Positions 1-7,563 of a stretch of 64,000 bases of DNA are shown here, one piece after another. A program made the position numbers and the translations under genes. The notes beneath the pieces were generated by a model. That model was not told the origin of the DNA and searched no databases. It saw nothing but the letters and a program-made list of their open reading frames with translations. Origin of the DNA: Clostridiales bacterium (GTDB taxonomy: Bacteria > Bacillota > Clostridia > Lachnospirales > Lachnospiraceae); the NCBI GenBank assembly GCA_029007845.1, contig JAQXIP010000015.1, positions 1 to 64,000 of the forward strand. The letters are read 5' to 3'. How positions within the stretch are numbered: the first letter of the stretch is position 1; the number at the start of each line of letters is the position of its first letter.

Positions 1-1
1 G

Positions 2-253
2 TATATAAAGTGGGAGCGGATCCGGCCTTATCTTGTGCAGATTATCAAAGGAAAACAGACACCGGATTATATGAAGATTGTGCTGTTAAGACAGGATGAT
101 TGTGGAACTGGATACCTGAATATCTCCTATGAAGGGCAAAAACTTCAATTGACAACCACATATCAGCCAAAGGAATTTATGCTGGATCATTCCCTGGAAC
201 AGGAGTTTTGTCAGAAAACAGAGGAATTCCTGAAAGATAACCAGATCATATAA
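2..253 (+). CDS. C-terminal part of a DUF5721-like protein (5' end outside window)
   Basis: The frame is open from base 2 to the TAA at 251-253, giving 83 residues of a protein that begins upstream of the window. The GTG at 35 has no ribosome site, so the reading should be treated as a continuing gene. The order W-x-x-IRPY, IIKGKQTP, a YLNI-YEG-L strand pair and a closing LD-SLE helix resembles, from memory, the DUF5721 proteins of Lachnospiraceae, whose function is unknown. No signal peptide or catalytic motif is visible in the part present. It ends 35 bp before the CIRCE element of htpG, so it belongs to a different transcription unit. The family assignment is tentative. Confidence 0.6.
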   Translation, partial: YIKWERIRPYLVQIIKGKQTPDYMKIVLLRQDDCGTGYLNISYEGQKLQLTTTYQPKEFMLDHSLEQEFCQKTEEFLKDNQII

Positions 254-287
254 TTTACTTACTCAAACTTCGGATGACAAAGAACTA

Positions 288-314
288 TTAGCACTCATTT
301 TAAATGAGTGCTAA
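288..314 (+). promoter_or_regulatory. CIRCE element (HrcA operator)
   Basis: A perfect CIRCE inverted repeat: TTAGCACTC at 288-296, a 9-base spacer, and GAGTGCTAA at 306-314. This is the operator bound by the heat-shock repressor HrcA. It ends 7 bp upstream of the -35 box of the htpG promoter, which is an unusual position because CIRCE more often lies at or downstream of the start site. Confidence 0.95.
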
Positions 315-321
315 TTTTCTC

Positions 322-350
322 TTGACAAGGGGAAATTAACGTACTAATAT
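322..350 (+). promoter_or_regulatory. sigma-A promoter of htpG
   Basis: TTGACA at 322-327, 17 bases, TAATAT at 345-350. Transcription would start near 357, giving a leader of about 80 nt before the ATG at 438. This excludes the in-frame ATG at 351 as the translation start, because it lies directly behind the -10 box. Confidence 0.85.
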
Positions 351-437
351 ATGATTACAGTTAATCAAATTAGCAGACTGAATAAGAAACTGCTAGTTTC
401 TAATAAAATTGCAGAAATAAAGTTTGGAGGTTATCGT

Positions 438-2507
438 ATGCAGGAAAAAGGTAGTTTATCAATTAATTCAGAAAATATCTTTCCGATTATCAAGAAGTGG
501 CTTTATTCGGATCATGATATTTTTATCCGTGAGCTGGTTTCTAATGGCTGTGATGCCATCACAAAGGTAAAAAAACTGGACATGATGGGAGAAATATCCA
601 TTCCGGAAGACCATAAATTTGAAGTAAAAGTTCTGGTGAACCCGGAAGAGAAAACCATGAAGTTTATTGATAACGGAATTGGTATGACTGCTGATGAAGT
701 GAAAGAATACATCAACCAGATTGCGTTCTCCGGTGCAGCAGATTTTTTGGAAAAATATAAGGATAAAACAAATGAAGACCAGATTATTGGTCATTTTGGT
801 CTTGGATTCTATTCTGCATTTATGGTGGCAGATAAGGTTACAATTGATACATTAAGCTGGACACAGGGTGCGGAAGGCGTCCACTGGGAATCAGAAGGCG
901 GTACGGATTTTGATATGTCCACCACTGACCGGACTGAAAAAGGAACAGAGATTACCTTGTATCTTAATGAGGATAGTTATGAATTTGCCAATGAATACCG
1001 GGCAAAAGAAGTGCTGGAAAAATATTGTTCCTTTATGTCGGTTCCGATCTATTTTGCAAAAGAAAATGCAGAGCCGGAATATGAAACCATTGATGCTTCC
1101 GAGGTTACGGAGGAAGATACCGTAATTGAAAACATTGTGGAAGAAGCAAAATATGAAGAAAAGGAAAATGAAAAAGGGGAGAAGGAGCAGGTTGAAGTCT
1201 CTCCTCGGAAAGAGAAGGCAAAGATATTAAAACGTCCGGTTCCGGTAAATGATGTGAACCCGTTGTGGAACCGCCATCCAAATGAGTGCAGCGAGGAAGA
1301 TTATAAGAAATTTTACCGCGATGTATTCCATGATTATAAGGAGCCTTTGTTCTGGATTCACTTAAATATGGATTATCCGTTTAATCTGAAAGGAATTTTA
1401 TATTTCCCGAAGTTGAATACGGAATATGACAATCTGGAAGGCGTAATCAAACTTTATAACAATCAGGTATTTATTGCAGATAATATCAAAGAAGTAATTC
1501 CTGAATTCTTGCTTTTGTTAAAAGGGGTGATTGATTGTCCAGATCTTCCGCTGAATGTATCCAGAAGTGCCCTTCAGAATGATGGATTTGTGAAAAAGAT
1601 TTCTGATTATATCGCCAAGAAAGTGGCAGACAAGTTAAGTGGTATGTGCAAGACGGATAAGGAAAGTTATGAGAAATACTGGGATGATATTAGCCCATTT
1701 ATCAAATTTGGCTGCCTAAAGGATGAGAAGTTCCGGGAAAAGATGAAAGACTTTATTATCTATAAAAACCTGGATGGAAAATATGTAACCCTGGAAGAAT
1801 ACCTGGAACAGGCATATGGAAAAGAGGAAGAGGCAAAGGAAGAGGAGAAAAAAGAAACAGAGGAAGAAACAGGGGAAGAGACAACGGAAGAGAAGAAACC
1901 GCAGATTGTTTATTATGTCACTGATGAGAAACAGCAGAGCCAGTACATTAACATGTTTAAAAACAATCAGATGGATGCAGTGATTCTGACACATAATATC
2001 GACCAGCCGTTTGTCCAGCAGATTGAGCAGAGCAAGGAAAATGTGAAATTCATGCGGATTGATGCGGATATCTCAGAGACTTTCCGTGAAGAGACAGATG
2101 AAGATGCGTTGAAAGAAGAGCAGGAAGCATTAACTGAACTGTTCCGCAAAGAACTGGCCAATGACAAGCTGGAAGTGAAAGTAGAAAAGCTGAAAGAAGA
2201 TTCCATTGCTTCCATGGTTACCTTGTCAGAAGAGACAAGAAGAATGCAGGATATGATGAAAATGTATTCCATGGGCGGTATGGACATGAATATGTTTGGC
2301 GGCGGCGAGACGCTGGTACTGAATGTCAATCATCCATTGGTGCAGTATGTGTTTGAACACAAAGACGAGGAAGATAAGTCTATCCATCTGTTCTGCCAGC
2401 AGCTTTATGATCTTGCACTGATTGGAAATCATCCACTGGAATCAGAAGCAATGACCGAATTCTTGAAACGCAGCAATGAGATTATGCTGCTTCTTACACA
2501 AAAATAA
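438..2507 (+). CDS. htpG: molecular chaperone HtpG (bacterial Hsp90)
   Basis: HtpG is the cytosolic ATP-dependent Hsp90 chaperone that acts as a dimer on client proteins under stress. The 689-residue protein carries the GHKL ATPase signatures in order: a helix with NGCDAI (NASDA equivalent), DNGIGMT, the lid region GHFGLGFYSAF and GTEITLYL. These are followed by middle and dimerisation domains. An unusually acidic Glu/Lys-rich insertion lies near residues 460-490, between the middle and C-terminal domains. The start at 438 is chosen because GGAGG at 426-430 precedes it by 7 nt and the promoter lies just upstream; an in-frame ATG at 351 would add 29 residues but sits at the promoter. A CIRCE site implies HrcA control. 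Likely monocistronic. Confidence 0.97.
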   Translation: MQEKGSLSINSENIFPIIKKWLYSDHDIFIRELVSNGCDAITKVKKLDMMGEISIPEDHKFEVKVLVNPEEKTMKFIDNGIGMTADEVKEYINQIAFSGAADFLEKYKDKTNEDQIIGHFGLGFYSAFMVADKVTIDTLSWTQGAEGVHWESEGGTDFDMSTTDRTEKGTEITLYLNEDSYEFANEYRAKEVLEKYCSFMSVPIYFAKENAEPEYETIDASEVTEEDTVIENIVEEAKYEEKENEKGEKEQVEVSPRKEKAKILKRPVPVNDVNPLWNRHPNECSEEDYKKFYRDVFHDYKEPLFWIHLNMDYPFNLKGILYFPKLNTEYDNLEGVIKLYNNQVFIADNIKEVIPEFLLLLKGVIDCPDLPLNVSRSALQNDGFVKKISDYIAKKVADKLSGMCKTDKESYEKYWDDISPFIKFGCLKDEKFREKMKDFIIYKNLDGKYVTLEEYLEQAYGKEEEAKEEEKKETEEETGEETTEEKKPQIVYYVTDEKQQSQYINMFKNNQMDAVILTHNIDQPFVQQIEQSKENVKFMRIDADISETFREETDEDALKEEQEALTELFRKELANDKLEVKVEKLKEDSIASMVTLSEETRRMQDMMKMYSMGGMDMNMFGGGETLVLNVNHPLVQYVFEHKDEEDKSIHLFCQQLYDLALIGNHPLESEAMTEFLKRSNEIMLLLTQK

Positions 2508-2510
2508 AGT

Positions 2511-2540
2511 TTGACTTTTTTGAAAAAATGGTGGTATTAT
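2511..2540 (+). promoter_or_regulatory. probable promoter upstream of the MATE gene
   Basis: TTGACT at 2511-2516 and TATTAT at 2535-2540 with an 18-bp spacer; a TATAAT also occurs at 2538-2543 but at 21-bp spacing. It starts just 3 bp after the htpG stop codon and lies upstream of the terminator hairpin at 2562-2596. Confidence 0.5.
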
Positions 2541-2561
2541 AATTAATAATCGTGTGGCTTT

Positions 2562-2596
2562 AAGGCGTAAATCCAGATTTGGGTTTGCGCCTTTTT
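2562..2596 (+). terminator. intrinsic terminator (or attenuator) between htpG and the MATE gene
   Basis: GGCGTAAATCC at 2564-2574 pairs with GGGTTTGCGCC at 2581-2591 (11 bp including G-U pairs, 6-nt loop), followed by five T. It can end htpG transcripts. Because a plausible promoter lies upstream, it may also act as an attenuator in the leader of the next gene. Confidence 0.8.
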
Positions 2597-2675
2597 GCAG
2601 GTTATGGCAGCTTTCCTCATCTCAAAAAAAGACTCCACTTTAGATCAAAAGAAAACTGGAGGTAAAACAACAATT

Positions 2676-4061
2676 ATGAAAGAACAAGAAACAATGAATA
2701 AGATGGGAACGATGCCGGTTGGCAGGCTGATGTTATTAATGGGGATTCCGATGATTTTATCTATGGTATTACAAGCGGTATATAACATAGTTGACAGCGC
2801 ATTTGTTTCTAATATGAAAGAAAATGGAGAGGCAGCGTTGAATGCGCTGACACTGGCGTTTCCGGTTCAGATGCTGATGGTTGCCATTGGAATTGGAACC
2901 GGGGTTGGAACGAATGCGCTTTTGGCCAAAAGCCTGGGACAGAACAATCAGAAAAAAGCAAGCCAGGCGGCTGGAAATGCTATCTTTCTGGCGGCAGTCA
3001 TTTACTTTGTATTCCTTTTGTTTGGCCTGTTTGGAACGAGGGGGTATATATCATCCCAGACGTCAAATCCATTGGTTTTGGAGATGGCATCTGATTATCT
3101 GAAAATATGCTGTGTTGCTTCGTTTGGAATTGTATTTTTCTCTATATTTGAAAAACTGCTGCAGGCAACGGGGCGGTCATTGTTTTCCACCATTGCACAG
3201 GTGGCAGGAGCAGTTACCAATATTATTTTAGACCCTGTTCTTATATATGGTCTGCTGGGACTTCCTGAATGTGGAGTGGCAGGAGCTGCATATGCCACGG
3301 TAATCGGACAGATCGTTTCCTTTTTACTGGCGCTGTTATTTCATCTGAAATTTGACAAAGAAATAAAGAATAAACTAATTTATATGAAGCCTTCTGGAAA
3401 AATCATCCGGGAAATCTATTCTATTGGGCTTCCGGCAATTATTGCTCAGGCACTTATGTCTGTTATGACCTACGGACTCAATGTGATCTTTGGCAAGATT
3501 GATGAATCGGTGGTTACTGCATATGGTCTGTTCTATAAGATTCAGCAGTTTATTCTTTTTGCTGCATTTGGACTCAGGGATGCCATTACCCCGATTGTAT
3601 CGTTTAACTATGGAATGAGAAGCAAACGAAGAATTCTGGATGGTATTAAATATGGTATGCTTTATACGTTGGTGATCATGGTAGCTGGACTTTTACTACT
3701 GGAGATATTTGCAGAACCGTTTGCTGCTTTATTTGGATTGTCAGGTACAACCCAAAAACTTTGCACCAGCGCCATGAGAATTATTTCAATCAGTTTTGTT
3801 TTTGCAGGGGCTAATATTGCATTTCAGGGAATCTTCCAGGCGCTGGACAGTGGATTGGAATCGCTTGTGGTATCAGTGTGCAGGCAGTTGATTTTTGTGC
3901 TTCCTGTGGCATGGTTTTTCTCACTTTTTGCAAGACAGTCCATGGATCATATGTGGATGGTATGGATGACGTTTCCGATTGCAGAGTTTGTTTCTGCACT
4001 GATTGCTGCCTGCCTTATGAGCAAAATTAATCAACGGGTTATTAGTGGACTGGAGGGATAA
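2676..4061 (+). CDS. MATE family efflux transporter
   Basis: A 461-residue polytopic membrane protein of the multidrug and toxin extrusion family, which exports cationic drugs or metabolites in exchange for Na+ or H+. The N-terminus has the family pattern [30 protein letters not shown] and [11 protein letters not shown], and about twelve hydrophobic segments follow in two repeated halves (second half near [13 protein letters not shown]). The start at 2676 is the first ATG with a ribosome site (GGAGG 2658-2662, 13 nt away); in-frame codons further upstream fall in the terminator hairpin. CTCCA at 2633-2637 could pair with the ribosome site, so translation may be masked. It ends 2 bp before the kinase-like gene and is probably co-transcribed with it. 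The substrate cannot be predicted. Confidence 0.93.
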   Translation: MKEQETMNKMGTMPVGRLMLLMGIPMILSMVLQAVYNIVDSAFVSNMKENGEAALNALTLAFPVQMLMVAIGIGTGVGTNALLAKSLGQNNQKKASQAAGNAIFLAAVIYFVFLLFGLFGTRGYISSQTSNPLVLEMASDYLKICCVASFGIVFFSIFEKLLQATGRSLFSTIAQVAGAVTNIILDPVLIYGLLGLPECGVAGAAYATVIGQIVSFLLALLFHLKFDKEIKNKLIYMKPSGKIIREIYSIGLPAIIAQALMSVMTYGLNVIFGKIDESVVTAYGLFYKIQQFILFAAFGLRDAITPIVSFNYGMRSKRRILDGIKYGMLYTLVIMVAGLLLLEIFAEPFAALFGLSGTTQKLCTSAMRIISISFVFAGANIAFQGIFQALDSGLESLVVSVCRQLIFVLPVAWFFSLFARQSMDHMWMVWMTFPIAEFVSALIAACLMSKINQRVISGLEG

Positions 4062-4063
4062 AA

Positions 4064-4660
4064 ATGGAGAAAAAAATCATTACAATCAGCCGGGAATTTG
4101 GAAGCGGTGGCAGATACATCGGTGAGCAGGTTGCAAAGAAACTTGGCATGGCGTACTACGATAAAGATATCATAAAAAAAGTGGCAGAAGAATCTGGTCT
4201 TTCAAAGGAATTTATCGAGAAAAAAGGGGAATACTCTCCGGCAGGAAAAGGTTTTGCATATGCGTTTGTGGGGCGTGACCAGACAGGTGCCTCTTTGGAG
4301 GATTATCTATATTCTCTGCAAAGAAAAATTATTATTGATATTGCAAAAAAGGAATCCTGTGTCATTGTAGGAAGATGCGCAGACTATATTTTAAAAGATT
4401 GCCAGGACTGCATTGATGTATTTATTCATGGAAACCAGGAAGAAAAGTCAGAACGGATTCAGAAATTATTTGAGAAGACAGAAAAAGAAGCTGGAAAGAT
4501 GATGAATCAGATGGACAAAAAGCGTAGCATTCATTACAAATATTATACCGATCAGAACTGGGGGGATGCAAGAAATTACACGCTGTCTCTAAACAGCAGC
4601 GTGCTGGGATATGACAAATGTATTCATATTCTAGCTGATCTGGCAGAAGGACCAATGTAG
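4064..4660 (+). CDS. cytidylate kinase-like family protein
   Basis: A 198-residue P-loop protein of the cytidylate kinase-like family common in clostridia. It begins with the strand-loop ITISREFGSGGRYIGEQ, in which GSGGRYIG takes the place of a classical GxxGxGKS loop, and then YYDKDIIKKV and a central IVGRCADYIL strand. The family has the adenylate-kinase fold but its members are distinct from housekeeping Cmk, and their substrate is generally not established. GGAGGG at 4052-4057 serves the ATG at 4064. It follows the transporter by 2 bp and precedes the CarD-type regulator, suggesting one transcription unit. Nucleotide kinase activity is inferred from fold only. Confidence 0.8.
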   Translation: MEKKIITISREFGSGGRYIGEQVAKKLGMAYYDKDIIKKVAEESGLSKEFIEKKGEYSPAGKGFAYAFVGRDQTGASLEDYLYSLQRKIIIDIAKKESCVIVGRCADYILKDCQDCIDVFIHGNQEEKSERIQKLFEKTEKEAGKMMNQMDKKRSIHYKYYTDQNWGDARNYTLSLNSSVLGYDKCIHILADLAEGPM

Positions 4661-4699
4661 CGTAAGATTTTAGGATGAATGAAAAGGAAGGGAAAAGCA

Positions 4700-5221
4700 A
4701 TGTTTCAGGTAAATGATATCGTAGTGTATGGGAAACATGGTGTATGTAAAGTGACGGATGTGGGAACGTTGTCCATGTCCATGGTGGATAAGGATGAGCT
4801 TTATTATACACTGCGGCCTGTTTATCAAAAAGATGCGGTGATCTATGCCCCTATTGAGAACAATAAAACGGTTATGAGATCTGTGATATCAAAACAGGAA
4901 GCGAAAAAACTCATTAATGAGATTGATGACATAGAAACGGTGCGGACTGGTAATGAACAGGAACGGGAGGCGCAGTACCGGGTCGCTCTGCGCAACTGTG
5001 ACTGCAGGGAACTGGTTAAAATCATTAAAACATTGTATCTAAAAAATAAATCCAGAACCAAAAGTGGAAAAAAAGCAATGGCAGTGGATGAACGGTATTT
5101 CCGTCTGGCGGAAAACCAACTGAATGAAGAACTGGCATATGTTCTGGGGATGAACAAAGAAGAGGTTACGGATTACATTGCAAACTGCGTGTCAGAGAAA
5201 AAGGTTACCATCCATACATAA
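4700..5221 (+). CDS. CarD family transcriptional regulator
   Basis: A 173-residue protein with an N-terminal CarD/TRCF RNA-polymerase-interacting domain. The Tudor-like signature VNDIVVYGKHGVCKV lies at residues 3-17 and is followed by YYTLRPVYQKDAVIYAPI; the remainder is helical and would contact DNA upstream of the -10 box. CarD proteins bind the polymerase beta subunit and stabilise open promoter complexes. The start at 4700 is favoured over the ATG at 4679 because the AGGAAGGG at 4685-4692 lies between them and the domain begins at once. The C-terminal half has the basic, helical ending common to the clostridial members. Target promoters cannot be inferred. Confidence 0.88.
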   Translation: MFQVNDIVVYGKHGVCKVTDVGTLSMSMVDKDELYYTLRPVYQKDAVIYAPIENNKTVMRSVISKQEAKKLINEIDDIETVRTGNEQEREAQYRVALRNCDCRELVKIIKTLYLKNKSRTKSGKKAMAVDERYFRLAENQLNEELAYVLGMNKEEVTDYIANCVSEKKVTIHT

Positions 5222-5301
5222 GGATAAAGCAGATCACCGGCAGGGCATCTTTTGTCTATTGGTGATTTGTGTTATCTTTAAGCTTTAAAAATGTATGGAA
5301 G

Positions 5302-5335
5302 AAAAAAGCAGATAACAAAGTTATCTGCTTTTTTT
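5302..5335. terminator. bidirectional intrinsic terminator
   Basis: GCAGATAAC at 5308-5316 and GTTATCTGC at 5320-5328 form a 9-bp stem with a 3-nt loop, flanked by an A run (5302-5307) and a T run (5329-5335). It would stop the CarD-gene transcript from the left and the tRNA-Leu transcript from the right. Confidence 0.88.
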
Positions 5336-5340
5336 CTTCA

Positions 5341-5424
5341 TGCGGGAAAAGGGACTTGAACCCTCACTCGCATACGCGAACATGAACCTGAATCATGCCT
5401 GTCTGCCAATTCCAGCACTCCCGC
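5341..5424 (-). tRNA. tRNA-Leu, anticodon CAG
   Basis: Read on the minus strand, the acceptor GCGGGAG pairs with TTCCCGC before a discriminator A at 5341. The anticodon stem CATGA/TCATG encloses the 7-nt loop TTCAGGT, whose anticodon is CAG (codon CUG). A long variable arm (CGC-GTAT-GCG type) marks it as class II, and GGTTCAAGTCC forms the T-arm. The 3' CCA is not encoded. It is 84 nt long and is followed by a strong terminator. Confidence 0.95.
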
Positions 5425-5442
5425 AAGTCAAAAACCTTGATT

Positions 5443-5471
5443 ATAATACCATTTATTTAGGAACTTGTCAA
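5443..5471 (-). promoter_or_regulatory. sigma-A promoter of tRNA-Leu
   Basis: On the minus strand, TTGACA (plus coordinates 5466-5471), 17 bases, TATTAT (5443-5448). Transcription would start about 10 nt before the tRNA 5' end at 5424. Confidence 0.75.
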
Positions 5472-5499
5472 TGGGAAATTTTATTTTTTAGAAATCTTT

Positions 5500-5512
5500 G
5501 TAACAGTTCAGC
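5500..5512 (+). repeat. single arm of the GTAACAGTTCAGC palindrome family
   Basis: GTAACAGTTCAGC here is identical to the left arm of the palindrome at 52186-52226. The matching right arm is not visible, so this is at most a decayed remnant. A 13-base match can arise by chance, so confidence is limited. Confidence 0.4.
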
Positions 5513-5547
5513 ATTTCGCCTGATTCCCAGGTGTAAACTGCAATTGT

Positions 5548-5576
5548 TTGACAGCCTTTTCAAATTAACGTATAAT
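5548..5576 (+). promoter_or_regulatory. sigma-A promoter of the aspartoacylase-like gene pair
   Basis: TTGACA at 5548-5553, 17 bases, TATAAT at 5571-5576. The predicted start near 5583 leaves a leader of about 28 nt before the ATG at 5611. Confidence 0.88.
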
Positions 5577-5610
5577 AAACTGACGTATGTTTGTTAATGA
5601 AAGGATGTGA

Positions 5611-6561
5611 ATGGTTGGGATGGAATCGTTACTTTCAATTGAATTGCCTGTTGGCGAGACCCTTCATATAAAGAAAACAAGGTTGAAGCCGGTTAACATA
5701 CATACAGGATTAAAACGGATTTCAATTATTACTGGTATTCACGGTGATGAACTGGAAGGCCAGTATATAGTATATGAGCTGATACGAAGAATCAGGGAAC
5801 AGCCGGAGATGCTTCAAGGAATTGTGGATATTTATCCATGCATTAATCCTCTCGGCATGGAATTAACAACCAGACGTGTTCCTACTTTTGATATTGATAT
5901 GAATTGCAGTTTTCCGGGAAATGAAGAAGGAGATATGGTAGAGCAGATTGCTGCCGGTATCGTGGAAGATATTATGGGTACCGATATCTGTGTAGATATT
6001 CATGCCAGCAATATCTTTATCCGTGAGATTCCCCAGGTGAGGCTTCGGGCAGAAGATAAAGAAAAAACACTGGAATATGCTAAACTCCTGAATACAGAAT
6101 TTATCTGGATCTGTGAATCCCAGACGGTCCTGGAATCCAGTCTTTGTCATACAATGAACCGGTTAGGAGTACCGACCCTTGCAGTTGAAATGGGAGTTGG
6201 TATGCGGATTACAAGACAGTATGGAGAACAGCTGGTAGATGGACTATTTGCCCTGATGAAAGAAGCTGGAATCTGGACGGGCGAAGTATCTAAGATCAAA
6301 TCACCGGTTATTTCATCAGATGGTGAAGTAAAGATGGTTCACGCAGAAAAGTCGGGGATTTTTATTCCGGATATATCCCATTGGGAAGGCCTTGAGGCAG
6401 GAGATGTGGTAGGAGATATTATTGATCCGGCACAGGGAATGGTTCTTGAACACATTCTGGCACCTTGCAGTGGTATTGTTTTTTCTTTAAGAGAATATCC
6501 GGTGGTATATGAAGGTTCCCTGATCGCCCGGATATTAAGTCAGAATGCAGTGAGTGCATAG
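5611..6561 (+). CDS. M14/AstE-AspA family zinc hydrolase (succinylglutamate desuccinylase/aspartoacylase-like)
   Basis: A 316-residue member of the carboxypeptidase-fold family that cleaves N-acyl amino acids or related amides. The zinc and catalytic residues are present: HGDELEG (ligands His and Glu) near residue 48, DIHAS (third ligand) near residue 130, and a later Glu in LAVEMGVG. A C-terminal beta domain with GDVVGDIIDPAQG and LAPCSGIV repeats is reminiscent of a biotinyl/lipoyl-like fold, as in other members. The start at 5611 is preceded by AAAGGATGTGA. A homologous second gene begins 21 bp after its stop. The substrate is not inferable; N-acylated amino acids are the family expectation. 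Confidence 0.88.
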   Translation: MVGMESLLSIELPVGETLHIKKTRLKPVNIHTGLKRISIITGIHGDELEGQYIVYELIRRIREQPEMLQGIVDIYPCINPLGMELTTRRVPTFDIDMNCSFPGNEEGDMVEQIAAGIVEDIMGTDICVDIHASNIFIREIPQVRLRAEDKEKTLEYAKLLNTEFIWICESQTVLESSLCHTMNRLGVPTLAVEMGVGMRITRQYGEQLVDGLFALMKEAGIWTGEVSKIKSPVISSDGEVKMVHAEKSGIFIPDISHWEGLEAGDVVGDIIDPAQGMVLEHILAPCSGIVFSLREYPVVYEGSLIARILSQNAVSA

Positions 6562-6582
6562 TCATTTGGAGGGTATTATTAC

Positions 6583-7518
6583 ATGCGGAAGGAATTAATC
6601 TATACCCTGAAAGCACCTTTTCGGGAAGAATTCAAAATATACGGATATCGGTTTGGACATGGTGAGCCCTCGGCATGTGTTGTAGGGCCTACACGGGGAA
6701 ATGAGATACAGCAGCTTTATGTATGTTCCCAATTGATTCACCAGCTTTCTATTATCGAGCGGAATGATAACATTTTGAATCAAAATGAGATTATGGTAAT
6801 CCCGTCAGTGAATCATTTTTCGGTAAATGTGGAAGAACGGTTCTGGGGCATGGATCATACGGATATTAACCGGTCATTTCCTGGTGATCCGGATGGAGAA
6901 ACAACGCAGCGGATTGCCGCCGGAATATTCGAAAAAATTAAAAATTACAGTTATGGCATCCAGTTCGCAAGCTTTCATACTCCGGGAGAATTTATTCCCC
7001 ATGTGAGGATGATGGAGACAGGACATGAGAATGCCAGTCTGGCAGATTTGTTTGGACTGCCCTTTATCTTGAAGAGAAAACCGGAGCCGGTAGATGTGGG
7101 AACTCTGAATTATAGCTGGCAGATATCGGGAACAAATGCGTTTTCTGTGTATACCAGTGCAACGGATACCATCGATGAGGTTTCCGCAGATCAGGCGGTA
7201 TCGTCTGTACTTCGTTTTTTTACAAGAATGGGATTGATCCGGTATGACTGCCATAACGGATATATTGCTTCTACCATTGAGGAACACAGTCTTATGCCGA
7301 TTCGTGCTGATATGGCGGGAATTTACCGGAGACTTAAGAGTCCTGGAGACGAAGTACGGTTTGGAGAGGTAATTGGCGAAGTGCTTGACCCTTATGAGGG
7401 CGAAGTCCGCTCCCGGATTCTGGCTCCCAGTGACGGGATCATTTTCTTTGCCCACACAAAACCGCTTGTCACGCAAAATGGAGTCATCTACCAGTTGATT
7501 CGACGGATGCACAAGTAA
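6583..7518 (+). CDS. degenerate AstE-AspA family paralog, probable pseudoenzyme
   Basis: A 311-residue protein with the same fold and length as its upstream neighbour, including DINRSFPGDPDG (neighbour: DMNCSFPGNEEG), FIPHVRM and the C-terminal GEVIGEVLDPYEG beta domain. The catalytic positions differ. HGDE is replaced by RGNE, DIHAS aligns with a FASFH segment without the ligand at the same position, and the catalytic Glu of VEMG is replaced in VYTS. The reading frame is intact and has a strong ribosome site (GGAGGG 6569-6574), so it appears maintained and expressed. It may act as a regulatory or structural partner of the intact neighbour. The alignment was made by eye. Confidence 0.8.
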   Translation: MRKELIYTLKAPFREEFKIYGYRFGHGEPSACVVGPTRGNEIQQLYVCSQLIHQLSIIERNDNILNQNEIMVIPSVNHFSVNVEERFWGMDHTDINRSFPGDPDGETTQRIAAGIFEKIKNYSYGIQFASFHTPGEFIPHVRMMETGHENASLADLFGLPFILKRKPEPVDVGTLNYSWQISGTNAFSVYTSATDTIDEVSADQAVSSVLRFFTRMGLIRYDCHNGYIASTIEEHSLMPIRADMAGIYRRLKSPGDEVRFGEVIGEVLDPYEGEVRSRILAPSDGIIFFAHTKPLVTQNGVIYQLIRRMHK

Positions 7519-7563
7519 ATTTCTTAAATAATAAAAGAACCACAGGAAAGGAAAGGAGCCATC

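Noticed and set aside
351-437. 29-residue N-terminal extension of HtpG
   Set aside because: The ATG lies directly behind the -10 box of the promoter; the ATG at 438 has GGAGG and gives the family-typical beginning.
5340-5597. 85-codon plus-strand frame over the tRNA region
   Set aside because: It is the read-through of tRNA-Leu on the opposite strand and its promoter; there is no ribosome site and no protein-like pattern.
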